From: Cardinalis cardinalis
Lineage: Eukaryota; Chordata; Aves; Passeriformes; Cardinalidae
Assembly: GCA_014549065.1 (NCBI GenBank)
Contig: JACDOX010000058.1
Span: 372,001 to 436,000, forward strand
DNA: 64,000 nucleotides
Direction of reading: 5' to 3'
The notes under the pieces were generated by a model. That model saw only the letters and a list, made by a program, of their open reading frames with translations. It did not search any database and was not told where the DNA came from. Below are positions 27,484 through 38,655 of this stretch, in pieces. The translations under genes and the position numbers were made by a program. Numbering within the stretch: position 1 is the stretch's first letter; each line of letters begins with the position of its first letter.

Positions 27484-30400
27484 CGCTTTAGCTATTTTTG
27501 CTTTTAAAGTAATGCCAGGCGCTGTGTTAATATTCAACCCTGAGTAAATTTAGCAATGCAAGAAAACAAGTGTTTCCATGGCTGCTCCTTCACAATGTTT
27601 ATGGTATATACACAGCCATTAGGCACAGGAATTAAGCCAAATTAAGAATATGGAAATGTTCTTCTTTCATTTACAACTGAATTTTGCTACACTGGCTTTC
27701 ATGACTCACACAGCTACTAGGTTTTCCAACTCTAACAAAAATGTAAAGCCATAGCCAGCACACCACTGTTATGTTAGTGGTCAATAGCCACTACTTTCCT
27801 CTAAATTACAGCTTGTGCTGTGTACACTACTGAGCTGGAAGCATGATAATGAAGTATTTTCTTCAGGACACAAGACTGGCAGGAAGGCCTCACTAGTGAA
27901 TCGAAGTACATCCACCAAGGGTAAAATGTTCTGTGACACTTCTGAGAAGGAGCTGGCAAAGCTAAAGCCAAAGAGGAGGACTGAAGGGAGGTAGGAGGTT
28001 GTGGCACCACCTGAAAAGGGAAAGCAGCTCCAGAAAAAGGAGGAAGGATGTTGACTGAGGCTGGGGAGCAGTTGGGCAAAATGAGAGAAGTGGTGATGAC
28101 CGAGTATGACACAGCTGGAAAATATCTTTTCATGACATAGCTGTGATATGACAAAACCCATATACAGACATGATTTCAGTGCAGCAGTCTACACAGCCAT
28201 GTCTTCTTAGGTGAGCAGGTATTTGTGGAATTCTGGAATATGAGCCCAACTAATGTAGACAAATGACAAAACAGATAGAGACATCAAAACAAAACTCTTC
28301 TCGGGATCAGAAAAGAAGAATTCAATCTGCATTGTAGGAAAAAAAAAAAGACCCACAAAAAACCCAAAGCAATGGATGTTGCAGCAAAGGTGAGGTGAAT
28401 AGCTTACTTTGCCCACACTAATAACAGAGCTGCCAAATGACTACATATGATTGCTAGTTAAACTTTTTTGTTCCCATTTTAATACAGTGATTTATTCATT
28501 AGTCTTAAAGAGCAGTAATTACTATTTTTATTGTAGAAGCTGATAAAGCAATCAGAAAGCTTTTACATTTTTCCCTCGAAGGAAACTCTTTAGCTTTTCT
28601 GCATGAAGTCTTCCATCCTGCAATAAGCAAGGATTGTTTTTCTGCATGTTTTCCTATCTGACTATAAACTAGCCACTTAGTTTATACTGGGAGCTCAGAT
28701 AGATCCTGATGAACAGCCTTCCTGCAAAAACCTCTTTTGATTTCACCTAGTCTCAGACTGACCCTTCAACTTTCAAATAGGAAGCAAGAGAGGGTGGGCC
28801 AGATCCAAAGAACTGAAGCAAACTACTAAAGTCCAAAATGATGAAAAAATCTGTTCCATGTCCTCTTAACCCTGAAGGTATCTATCTACAGGAAGTCTCT
28901 CCCAGGTTCTCCAGAGATCTGAAGATCTGAGTTCTGTACTTGTCCAGAGCTGCCCCAGCCCAAAGATCTAAGAATACATTCTTTGTCCTGCAACCCCTGG
29001 CTCTTGAAAGGAGGCCCAGCTCCATTCAGGTGGAAGCAGAGAAGGTGATGATGGAGATGTACAGAACTCAGATTTCTTTCCACTTTTTGCTGCAAGTTAA
29101 CTATTGGGAGTACACAGCCATGCACTCTCTTCCAGTCCTCCTCAGCCCCCTTCCACTTCCAATGCCATGCTGGCATTTTGCTACAACTGAAGGACTGAAG
29201 AGTGCCCTCTGCACACCTGCCTGCAGCCAAGGGATTGCTGAAAAGCCTATGAGCAATTATATGATGTCAGATGTAACCTCCATCCCATCCAGCAGCCTCT
29301 GATGATGAGTAATGAAAATTGCTACAGAGGACATGAGNCAGGGAAAGCCAACAGTAATGTTTTCCTGGTATCATCCAGTCTCCAGTAATNCAGTCAGGGG
29401 AGGATCCAGAGAGGAGTCAAACATGTCATCTTCCTCATAAGGGCTTTTTTAGGTGCTTATTTGTGAATTTATTGGCATTGCTTCCTGGGAAACTGCTGTA
29501 GTCACAAGGCTATGGTATAAACCATAAGCACTCTCACCCTCACTCCATTAACTGCTTCTCTCCCTCAACAGGTATTTTTAGTGCCTGTTGGAATACCTGT
29601 TAAGCAACTTGTCTTTAATCCTAAAATCATTCACTGCAAGTCTGGTAACACAAATCTACATCCACATTTGAGATGATAGGACACGATAAACCTATCCACA
29701 CTTGTAAAGTCAGATGCTATGTCTGAAATCAGAGCTAATAACTGCTGAAAGGTGACAACCTAAACCACTCCTCAGTTGTGACAAAATATCTGAATGCTCC
29801 AAGCCTGTTTAAGTGTTAATGCCAACAAAGGTGTTTGATTTCTTTGACTTTGTGCTAATGGAGATTGAAAGCAACATCTCTTAGGTTACCCCTGAGAAAC
29901 AGTACACAGAATTAGCACTTCATCTCCCCGATAACATCAGTAATCTTTTGAGAGCCTGAAATTCTAAATCTACAGATTAGAGCCATGGTCCATTTCCTCT
30001 CCAGCTACATAATATAAGCACAGGTGCTCAGAGTCACAGTTAAATAGATTCATTACCTTTGTGTTACTTTAAAGTTGGCACATTTTTAGGCAACTTATGC
30101 AATACTGTGATTGACATACAGATGTAAGCACTCTGTGCTGACAAACAGATTTGTCACTGAACAAAGCTGTTCAAGCAGGTGTGCCTAGCTCTCCTCCTGG
30201 GAGCCAAGACACGTAAGTCAAGGCTCCAGCAACCAGTCTGAGGTCCACAGACCTAAAAGATGGATGTTACAGTCCTTTAGTGCTTCTCTAGCTTTATTCC
30301 TCCATTTCAGCTCAACATCTAACAGATTTGAGGGAGTGTGAAGATGATCTCCAGTATATTAATGGCATAAAATTCAAGTTGGAAAGAAACCAGGCTCTAC

Positions 30401-33400
30401 TGTGAGTTTAAGAGGGAAATGAAATAATATGGATATCAAAAATTACAGTAAGCAGCCAATGCACATGAACATCTGATATGTTTATTAATCTTGCTGTATA
30501 CTGCTATTTTGTATGTTATTATATGTTGCAAGTATAGATCAGGGAAAGGCAAAATTCCACTGATTTCAGACCTCCACGGGCACTTACCAAAGCAAGGTCT
30601 ACCTCAACCTGCCACACTTCTGAAGGACACACCAAAGAGCCACATGGCAAATAGTTTCAAGACCCATAAAAACACCAAGAGTTTTACTTTCTCTGAACTG
30701 GAGTATTCCGAAGTTACCATGCAGTGTGATATGCACTGATGGATTATTATTTAGTCAGCATTATCTCAGAACTACTTGCCTGTTTCTCCTCCAATGTGTT
30801 TTGTCCCAGCAGTCAATACAAATGCATTACTTGGAGTAGTAGAGTTCTACTTGAATTAGAATTTCCACTGATCCTCGTGCATACTGATGGCACAACATCC
30901 CACCATACAAATGACTGAAATTAACATATAGAGAGAGGGAAAAAACCTACTGTCCCTCCAGTTAAATATTCAAGTAACAGGAAAAAAAATAGTCAATAAA
31001 ACAAAGTTCTCTAATTTTAAAGCTCCACTAAGCTTTATTTTTCTCCTTCCTCCTCAATATACTAACTTCAAAATGAGAGCATCTCATTTAAAAATTTTAA
31101 TACTAAGACATTTTCCCTTTTTTCTTTCTTTGATTTTTTTCTCCTTGGACTGTTCTTCACCTGTTTTCTTGTGATCACGCTTAAAATTTAAACTGTAAGC
31201 TCATGGCAAAAGATTGGAATACCTGCATCATCTGACTTTTAAAATTTTCTGAGTAGTGGGCAACAGCTATAATGGCAAGTAAAATTGTACTTAGCTGACA
31301 GAGGCAGTCCTTGTATTTTCACTGCTCAGATTTGCAAAATAGTATGTACTACTACACCAGGAAAGAAGTGAATGAAAACTCTAAGTGAAATCACAGGTGA
31401 TGTATTACCAGAAGACAAATTTGCCACTGGGTATAACACACCTATTTAACATTTCTTAATTTTAGATACAGTCAAGGTTTAGTACTATCCCCATGCTTCT
31501 CATTCATCTGAAATTTATAAAACATTTCTGATGAGTTCAAGCATGGTCACAAAATTTTATTATGATTTTATAAGTTTCCATGTTGCATAACTGGACTACC
31601 ATAGAGTCAAGAAATACAAGAACTAACTGAATCAAACTAAACTCCATTGAGGGAGAGCATCTCTATAAGCCAGAGTACAGTGCTGGAACACGAACAATGA
31701 GCAAAAACTTGGCCACAGACTTATTTTGCTTGAAAATTTCTCACCATCTGAGCAAAGTTCTAAGGTTTTTCATCATCCTTCCAAGAGAAATAACAAATAA
31801 AAAAATAATATATTTCAAGATGGCATTTTATTAGATATTGTGATTAAATGCAACATCAAGGGAATAGAAGCAGCATCTACAAGCTCCCTTCCTGACCTAT
31901 ATATTCATATGAACAGTAAAAAGGCCATGCTGGTAGCCATCAATGTGCTCAGTTAAGAGAGAATTATCCCATAGCAGTAACAATAAATTAACCTAAGTAT
32001 TATCCCTAAGTGTATAATAACAATAAAAAATTATTTCCATGTAACACTCTATTTCCTTTCTAAATTTTATAGACTCAGTGCTGACCTGAAAGCCGGGTTG
32101 ATATAAAACCAAGAATTACATCCTGAAAAGACTTTTGCAATGGAATCAAATGTAGCTCTTTAAAAAATATATGTATAGATTAGATGGCAGACATAGAAAG
32201 AGATAAGAAGATCTTATCCTTAAGCATCTGCTGATTAGAAGGGCAGATATTTATAACAGGAAAGACCTACATCAGATGCTCTTTCTGATTTAGATATGTC
32301 CTCTCTGAGCTGAGTGCTTTACTATAGGACTAAAAAGTCAGTGTCTCTCGGTATTTCCTTCTGCAGTTGTTGCCATTTTGATGTAAAGTTAAATACACTG
32401 TGGACAGAGAGAGAGGGAGACTGATTCCAGAGTTACAGGTCAGTCACTTAGTAGGCCCAGAGTCAGTCAAGTTCTGATTTTAAATCACCAAGACTGAAAC
32501 TCAGGTCTCTTATACTCCAGGTTACTCATAATGGAGAAGAGTTGTTGGAGGGGGTGAGTTGATTCCTCTTTAATTTTAACTCTGAATTACATGTCAGAGC
32601 TCTAAATGCCAAAGCAAGAAACTTCTTATTTCAATCAATTGCATTAGAAAGGCAATCATTTCAACAAAGAAACCCTCACCAGGTCTATTGGCAATTGATG
32701 TTCTTCATTAATCCACTAACCTAGTTCTTGTTAAAGCAAGCTTCTGCATTTTCAGCAAAAAAAACCCCACTAATTTTTACCCTGGAAAAGTCATCTCAGA
32801 TTGCAGAAGGAAACTTCTGATGGTTTGATTCATTCTGGTCTTCACAAACTAGCAAGGATAGTAGCTGTAATGGTAATTTTGCACTCTGTATATTGTTCTT
32901 GGGTACCATTACAGGTCCCATTGCTATATTATGTGAGCATCCCATTTATCTAGTTTATTTCTCTAGCTGATCTTTCCAAAAACTGTGAAATAGAGTAGCT
33001 TTGACTCGTTCCATTATCAGGCCCTCATCTCTTAATCCTTCAAAACTACAAGTGGGCCAGCTCACTCCTGAGCAAATCAACTAGTTCTTTCCAGGAAATA
33101 CCCAGACAGGACAGTCCCAAAAGGAAAAGCCATGCCAAGGTTCTCTTCTCAGGACAGTCCTTATGCCCTACCCACAAGTCAGCACTCACTCACACAAATG
33201 GCTCTTGACATACTCATTTCACTCCTCTGGGGCTTCATTTTTCCCCCCTCAGCATCATGCCATGAAAACATTACTCTGGCACACTAAAACACACTTAGGT
33301 TACTATCTACAGTTCTTTGAACTCAAAAAAATCACACTAGTGATTTAGTGCCACTAGAGAAGTGGTGCTTGAATGTTTTGCACTCAGTTGTTCATGGCTG

Positions 33401-33554
33401 CTTTGCTCCACAGGCCACCAGCCCAGAGCAGTGGGATATGAGCCAGCCCAGGTCTCTTCTTGCACACAAACACAATATACCCAGAACTGAATTCCAGACT
33501 TGGGTGTAAGGTCCAAACCCACACAGTTCTTAGGGACCTATCTCCCAGTGATCT
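27484..33554. other. Unique intron block with chance open frames
   Basis: No recognisable exon or repeat family. 27950-28110 is purine-rich on the plus strand, so its pyrimidine-rich complement carries two overlapping long frames (27781-28161 and 27801-28154). 28886-29302 carries frames of 114-120 codons on both strands with no recognised homology. Confidence 0.5.
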
Positions 33555-33665
33555 GTTCTGAAACTAAATGACTTGATCTAAGACAACAAGAAGGTTACAA
33601 AGCAAAGACCTAAACCAAAGACTCCTAAACTTCAAATGACCTTCTCAAGTGCTGGATCCTCTTTC
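33555..33665 (-). repeat. Probable MIR SINE relic (antisense)
   Basis: AAATGACTTGATCTAAGACA, then a block with AAAGACCTAAACCAAAGACT and CCTAAACTTC, follows the order of the MIR antisense core (AAGTGACTTGCCCAAGGTCA, AGAACCCAGGTCT, CTGACTCC). It is heavily diverged. Confidence 0.42.
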
Positions 33666-33967
33666 ATTTCTTTACTAGCCAAGGGGCTGTCTGTAAGGGA
33701 TTTTACGTAAATGAAAAGTGCATATCCCACACACATCACTGAACTGTCATAACAGCAATCCCACTTTCAGCTGGAATTTTAAACTCTTGTGCTGAAGTTG
33801 TTTTCTCATAATTAGTCAGTAAGGGGATTTTAAAATATTTTTTTACATTGAAATTATAAGGAAAAATACACTAACATTACTTTTTAGCTGATTCTCTGTC
33901 ATCAGACCTAAGTATAGGGACAAAAATAGGCCAACTAAGAAGTAAATTACAACTGAAGAGAAACCCA
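33666..33967. other. Spacer between two MIR relics
   Basis: About 300 bases of AT-rich sequence with no recognisable feature. Confidence 0.5.
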
Positions 33968-34140
33968 GATCTGCAAATCAGTTATGTGAGTCCATACAAG
34001 TAACTTCAACTATTTCCTCAAATTTCACCACTGCTATGTGGTAAGAAGTAAAATTAACTTGCCTACCTCAATGTGATGTTGTGAGGATTAATTGGACAAA
34101 ACTCATCAAGCAATGTAATACACAGTATCTTGCTGCAGCT
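33968..34140 (+). repeat. MIR SINE relic
   Basis: In order: CAGTTATGTGAGTCC, CAAGTAACTTCAACTATTTC, TTGCCTACCTCAATGTGATG and TTGTGAGGATTAATTGG. These follow the sense MIR order (AGCTGTGTGACC, AAGTTACTTAACCTCTCT, TACCTACCTCATAGGGTTG, TTGTGAGGATTAAATGAG). The last two blocks are the best preserved MIR sequence in the window. Confidence 0.68.
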
Positions 34141-35020
34141 TGTTTTCTTATCCTACTAAAAGCAAATCAAAGACCTTAGTCTTTGCTGGAATCTGTGATA
34201 GACTGTTTTAAAAATTTAAAAATAATTTCTTTCATAGTGACATTTTTTCTATCCCAAACTGTATCTAAAAAAACGTTTTTTCACACCATTATTTCTCAGC
34301 ATATGCATAACTTAAAATACATGTATCAACAGGGCATATGGCATCTACTTGAATTAAATTTAGAATCTTCTCCTTTCAAAATATTTGTTTATTGATAATG
34401 ACTATAAATCCATACTAGCAAAATGATACATACTTTTTCCTTTTAAAGACTCAGAGACTTTTTTTTCTTCAATGGAGAAAGCAAGAAAGATCCTTACAAC
34501 TGCAGTGTAGCTACTTTCCANACTAAATTACAGTGACTGGTTTCCTGTGACAAAAACTTGCCTAAACTACTATTGAGTCTCAAAAATATTTGTCCCCCAT
34601 TTAAAAAAAATAAATCTTTCCTACATTTGCCAAATCCAGTCCTTAAACTGTTTGGCATAATCAGCAATATTGTCATTCACTCAAATCTTATCATTTTCCA
34701 CAAAATCACTACTGAAGCATGTATCTGTTGTGTGTTTGCAGAACCTGCAGTTATCAAGTATTCCAAAGTGCACATTATCAGCTGCTACAAAAGGGCTATG
34801 AAATCTGTCATCCTTTGTGCACCAAACGTGACACTAAATAACCTTCAGCAAATACACTAGTGGCAGCTAGGGTCACAGGAGTAGAGATTATACCTTCTGA
34901 TTAGCTCTCCATACAGAGTATCATACATTTAAACTGAAACATGGAGAATAAAGACAGCTCTTAGTTTCATTCTGTGAAGACAAAATTTCTCATACTTTCT
35001 GCCAGAAGATAGGTGCCTTT

Positions 35021-35064
35021 GATATGTGTATATGTATGTGTATAAATATATGTGTGTATATATT
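35021..35064. repeat. TG/TA-rich microsatellite
   Basis: Interrupted alternating TG and TA units (TATGTGTATATGTATGTG and onward), a pure purine-pyrimidine alternation of about 44 bases. Likely length-polymorphic. Confidence 0.85.
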
Positions 35065-35173
35065 CTGGCATGAAATAAAAAGACAGTAATACAACTTCAA
35101 ACAGAAGGTGGGATTTTAAACTTACAGAAGACACAAAATGCAAAGTTACAATTCCTGCATGGTTTAGTTCCTA

Positions 35174-35348
35174 TGGGCTCACTCCTGCAAGGCTCTGTAC
35201 TGTGGTCATGCTCCAATAAGGAAGTGAAACATGCCAGCAATCTCACTGATTTCAAAGGATCTACTCATAAAATTTAATTTATGCAACCTGCTTAAGCATT
35301 TCACTTAATCAAAAGGAGATCCCTAAGCACTTTGCAGACCTGGGCCCC
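35174..35348. repeat. Ancient palindromic MITE-like element (probable)
   Basis: The left end reads TGGGCTCACTCCTGCAAGG and the right end AGCACTTTGCAGACCTGGGC, which are imperfect inverted complements. The interior contains TCACTGATTTCAAAGGATCT and ACTCATAAAATTTAATTTAT. This resembles the widespread old amniote elements whose ends read GGGCC..CCTGCAA and whose interiors carry GACTTCAATGGGA-type motifs. The family name is not certain; a DNA-transposon-derived MITE is my inference from the inverted ends. Confidence 0.42.
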
Positions 35349-36371
35349 TTATGTCTAAAGACAGCATCAGTGTAGTGTTAAGGACACAAAAAAAAATTCC
35401 TTACCACATATACAATCATTTTGAACTTTCTGGTATTACCAGATTTAGTGAAAACTCCTCCAAGTACTCAGTTATTTGGAAAAAATAACGTAGCCACTTG
35501 GGGGTACAAGAAATGGTTAAAAAAAGGAAAAATCAACCAACACTCTTTCCCTACTGCTTACAGTCTAAGAAGGTTTGAGTAGAAAAATGAAACTGTTTTC
35601 CATTAAAAATAAGAAGTGGGAATTTAGGAAACTAAGACAGTTCTGAAAACAGACTTCAGAAAAATCACTTGCTCTTCACATAAAACCTGTCTGACAGTGT
35701 TTTGACACATATCAGAGGTGAAGATTTTTCACCACTTCATAAACCTCAGCTAAAGCAGCTGCATAATAAGGCTCACAGATTGAGAGAAAATGTCTGAAAA
35801 CTGTCTGAACGATGAGCAGAACAGAAACTGCTCTGAGGCATGATCTCATCCTTACTGCCACAGAGATGTACTTGCCCAATTTCATTTCTGCACCTTGGCT
35901 GCTGCTGAAGTTCAAAGCTAAGAAGGTCTCCTCCCCACCGAACCGCCAGGGGAAGACAAGCTGAAGGTGACACAGCACCATTCTCCAGGAATATTAGAGC
36001 TACCTATGGCACTGCGTGTCACCTGTCAGGGGACAGGGAACAAACAGGCACCTTCCTTTCATCATGGTGGCACAGAAAAATATAGAGAAAATATATTACC
36101 TTAATTTTCTGTTAATATATGTTGTATTTAACTGCTTCACACTTTGCACCATACCTAAAAACTGTGTTGACAAAGTTTTTTTCTGTCACATCTCAGTTAA
36201 TTTCTAAATAGCAAAACAATGCAACAATGTAATATTTCCTTGTTCAGCTGTTCTAGAATATAGATGTCAAACTTTTCATCAAAGATACATAATCACTAAT
36301 GGTAACTTGTCCTAGAAAGCAAATTATTTTAGTATCCACCCTGTCTGCTCCTTTGAGATAGAAAAAATTGG

Positions 36372-36375
<4 letters not shown>
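35349..36375. other. Intron with a minus-strand open pocket
   Basis: Mostly unique sequence. 35712-35981 has slightly raised GC and 89 open minus-strand codons (same strand as NSMCE2), with an acceptor-like CCCCTGACAG upstream on the minus strand and no strong donor. No homology was recognised, so it is not called as an exon. Confidence 0.45.
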
Positions 36376-36410
<35 letters not shown>

Positions 36411-36450
36411 AAAACAAAAAAAAAAAAAAATAAAAACCAAAACAAAACAG
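36376..36450. repeat. Poly(A) tract and A-rich tail
   Basis: A run of 34 uninterrupted A (36376-36409), followed by AAAAC and AAAAT variants to about 36450. There is no AATAAA signal or recognisable gene-like sequence just upstream on the plus strand, so a retrocopy tail is not supported. It is best treated as a simple repeat whose length may be an assembly estimate. Confidence 0.9.
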
Positions 36451-38501
36451 GAAACCCCCTCTAAGAAAACCTTGCAGGAGTTTTTATGTTTTATCTAACT
36501 AAGCAATAAAACCAAATTCCAGAAAAAAGCTAAAAACTGAACCTCAACAGTGTATGTGTTCTTGAAAAAGCCAGGAATTGTGAACTAAGATGCACCTGGC
36601 AAGGCTAATAGTTGAAAACAAAATATTTACCAGTAATTGTTGATGAAGTTATTCATACATGTAACACACATCCAGCAGTTTTCAAGTGTGTCCCAAAATC
36701 TGCAGACACATTATATTGTGCTGTTGAGATGAGACCAGAATTGTAGGACTCCTGCTTTTGAAAACACAACTCATACAGCAGAAGGTAAAGAATACACAGA
36801 TAACTTGGCTTAAGCATGAATGCTGAAAATTTAACAGGATGACCTTAATTTCTTCTTACAAAACGACCTCACCAAAACTACATGTACATATAGGATGTTT
36901 TAAGGTAGATCACCAGCTTATGGAAACGAGTAATATCTTTTACAGATTTTATTAATCCTCAGCTCAGCTGGTATTGCAAGTGAAGCATTTAATAAGACAA
37001 ATCTGGATTTCAGGCAGCAGTAGCAGAATGATGTCCTCATATTTTTTTAAGAATATTTTCTATTGTGTTTATTTAATTTGGGTTTTTTTTCAACAGGTCG
37101 GCCAGTAAAAACTTAATCCCACAGCTTGAACTGAATGTATCACTAGAGCATACACCCCTTCCCCAGGCAATTACAAGGTAGAAAGTAAATCCAAAGTCAG
37201 TTATCAAGATTTTTATCTTCTCAGTTACAAACACCTGGAAATTAGAAATTACAACATAATGGTGGGGCAGTAGTAATTTTATGGTTATGCAGGGAGTGAA
37301 AATTACACTGTCTTGTGGTCTGAAACTTGGTTATGTTCATTCTTAGAGTAGTGCCAAGAGCTTTATTAAACTCAGAGATCAGTGCTAAAATGCATGAAGA
37401 TGGGAAACAAATATATTAAGCCTTCAAGCTCTAATCCTAGGAGTCTTGAGACACCAGACCTGAAATTCACCTTGTCAAGCACGTCCTACAAATCTCTATA
37501 GGGAAGCAATCCGAAGTCCAGTGGGAAAATTCTTTCCACTGGTTCCTTTGGGTTTTGGATAGGGCTTCAAAAAAAAAACAAAACCAGAATTCAAGGAGAG
37601 CTAAAGGAGAGCACCCAGAATATCATTTTCCCATGGTATAAATCATTAATCTATGACTCCTGAAGTTCCTGAGATACCAGTTTATGTTGAAATCAAATTG
37701 TAAGATGGGAGGGAATAGGTACAGGGGTCAAGGGATCAAGGGACAGCAGCAGAATAATATGATTTCAGAACATAATCATGATTAGGGAAGAGCAACACAA
37801 ACAGTGTCAGAGCCCATGAACTTTCCCAGCACCAGTAATCAGAGTAATATTTTAATGACTTCTATATGTGTGGGGTAATAAAAGTAGACAATTTTGTTGT
37901 GTTGCAAAAATAACCAAACTGTTTACTCTTCAACTTTTTTGGTAATTTAAGCACAAATAACTTAAAATTTTAGCACTTGAAAAATTCCATGAATTTGGAA
38001 AAAATGGATTTTAGTAATCTGTAGTTTTGGACGGTGCGTGCACAGAAGCTGTAAACCTGAGAACACGTACAGTAAGCATTTTCCAACAATACAGTTCTAC
38101 CATTAAAGCAAAGGTCTTCTTAGTGTTGCAACACATCCTATGTTGTGAAACAGGAGCAATTTGTTTAAGTGACAAATGAAAACAGCTTACCTAATCCTTT
38201 TAGGAGATCCTATCAGTTAAGAAAATAAATGCAAAAGGTCTTCAAATGAAAAAGCCCACCTTACAAAAAAAAGTGTTTTTCATGATATTTGTGTTCAAAC
38301 ACAGCAGGAGCTGTAGGAGTCTAAACAAAACTATCAAGGTAACTACACTGTGTTTTTTTCTACAGAGGTATCAATTTAAGTAAGTTTTTACAAATATTCA
38401 CATCAGTTTGAGCCATAAGTCAGAGTTCTGTATTTCAAGGCAGTTACTCAAGATTTTACTGCTTAGCATTCAAAGAATAATTTTTAAAAAATCAGACTTA
38501 C
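36451..38501. other. Intron just downstream of the NSMCE2 exon
   Basis: Unique AT-rich sequence. No further exon, repeat family or RNA gene was recognised. Plus-strand sequence near 38491 (ATCAGACTTAC) is the complement of the exon donor site. Confidence 0.55.
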
Positions 38502-38655
38502 ATTGCTTTTTCATCTCCTTAAGTTGATCCTTGAAATACATATATTTTTCATTCCTTTGTAAATCTGAGTCACTGTTCACGCTCTCCATTTCAAGGAATT
38601 TTTCTTGTGCCAAGTTTTCTAAATCTGGTAAATTTTCTGGTTTTTCTCGTTTTAC
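38502..38655 (-). CDS. NSMCE2: NSMCE2 internal exon (SMC5/6 SUMO ligase, SMC5-binding helical region)
   Basis: Seen: read on the minus strand, a pyrimidine-rich tract ending in CTACAG precedes 38655, and GTAAGTCTGA follows 38502. The 154-bp exon is open in phase 0 for 51 codons and leaves one T, the first base of a split codon. The peptide contains PDLENLAQEKF, NSDSDLQRNEKY and FKDQLKEMKKQ. From memory of human NSMCE2 it aligns without gaps to about residues 89-139, roughly 60% identical by eye, and the next human residue is Cys, which fits the split T. Known: NSMCE2 (MMS21) is the SP-RING SUMO E3 ligase of the nuclear SMC5/6 complex, which acts in recombinational repair and replication-fork stability; its helical N-terminal half docks on the SMC5 coiled coil and the SP-RING lies C-terminal. 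Inference: this exon is charged helix just before the SP-RING, whose exons lie beyond coordinate 1. There is no frameshift or stop, so it looks functional. Confidence 0.93.

Larger units (their letters stand above)
1..38501 (-). other. NSMCE2: NSMCE2 intron downstream of the recognised exon (partial)
   Basis: The intron starts with the donor GTAAGTCTGA at 38501 (minus strand) and runs past the left edge. I searched the minus strand by eye for the next coding block (the SP-RING with its Cys/His zinc ligands and a lysine-rich stretch) and did not find it, so at least 38.5 kb of intron lies here. NSMCE2 is known to have very long introns in other vertebrates. The content is AT-rich unique sequence with few recognisable repeats. 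Confidence 0.8.

Noticed and set aside
27781..28161. Two overlapping long minus-strand frames (126 and 117 codons)
   Set aside because: The plus strand is purine-rich here, so the complement lacks stop codons by composition. The products are Ser/Phe/Leu/Pro-rich with no family and no splice context.
28886..29302. Frames of 114-120 codons on both strands over the same bases
   Set aside because: Overlap on both strands indicates a locally GC-richer, stop-poor stretch, not a gene. No family recognised.
36016..36450. Processed pseudogene with a poly(A) tail ending at the A34 tract
   Set aside because: No AATAAA signal before the tract and no recognisable gene sequence upstream of it.
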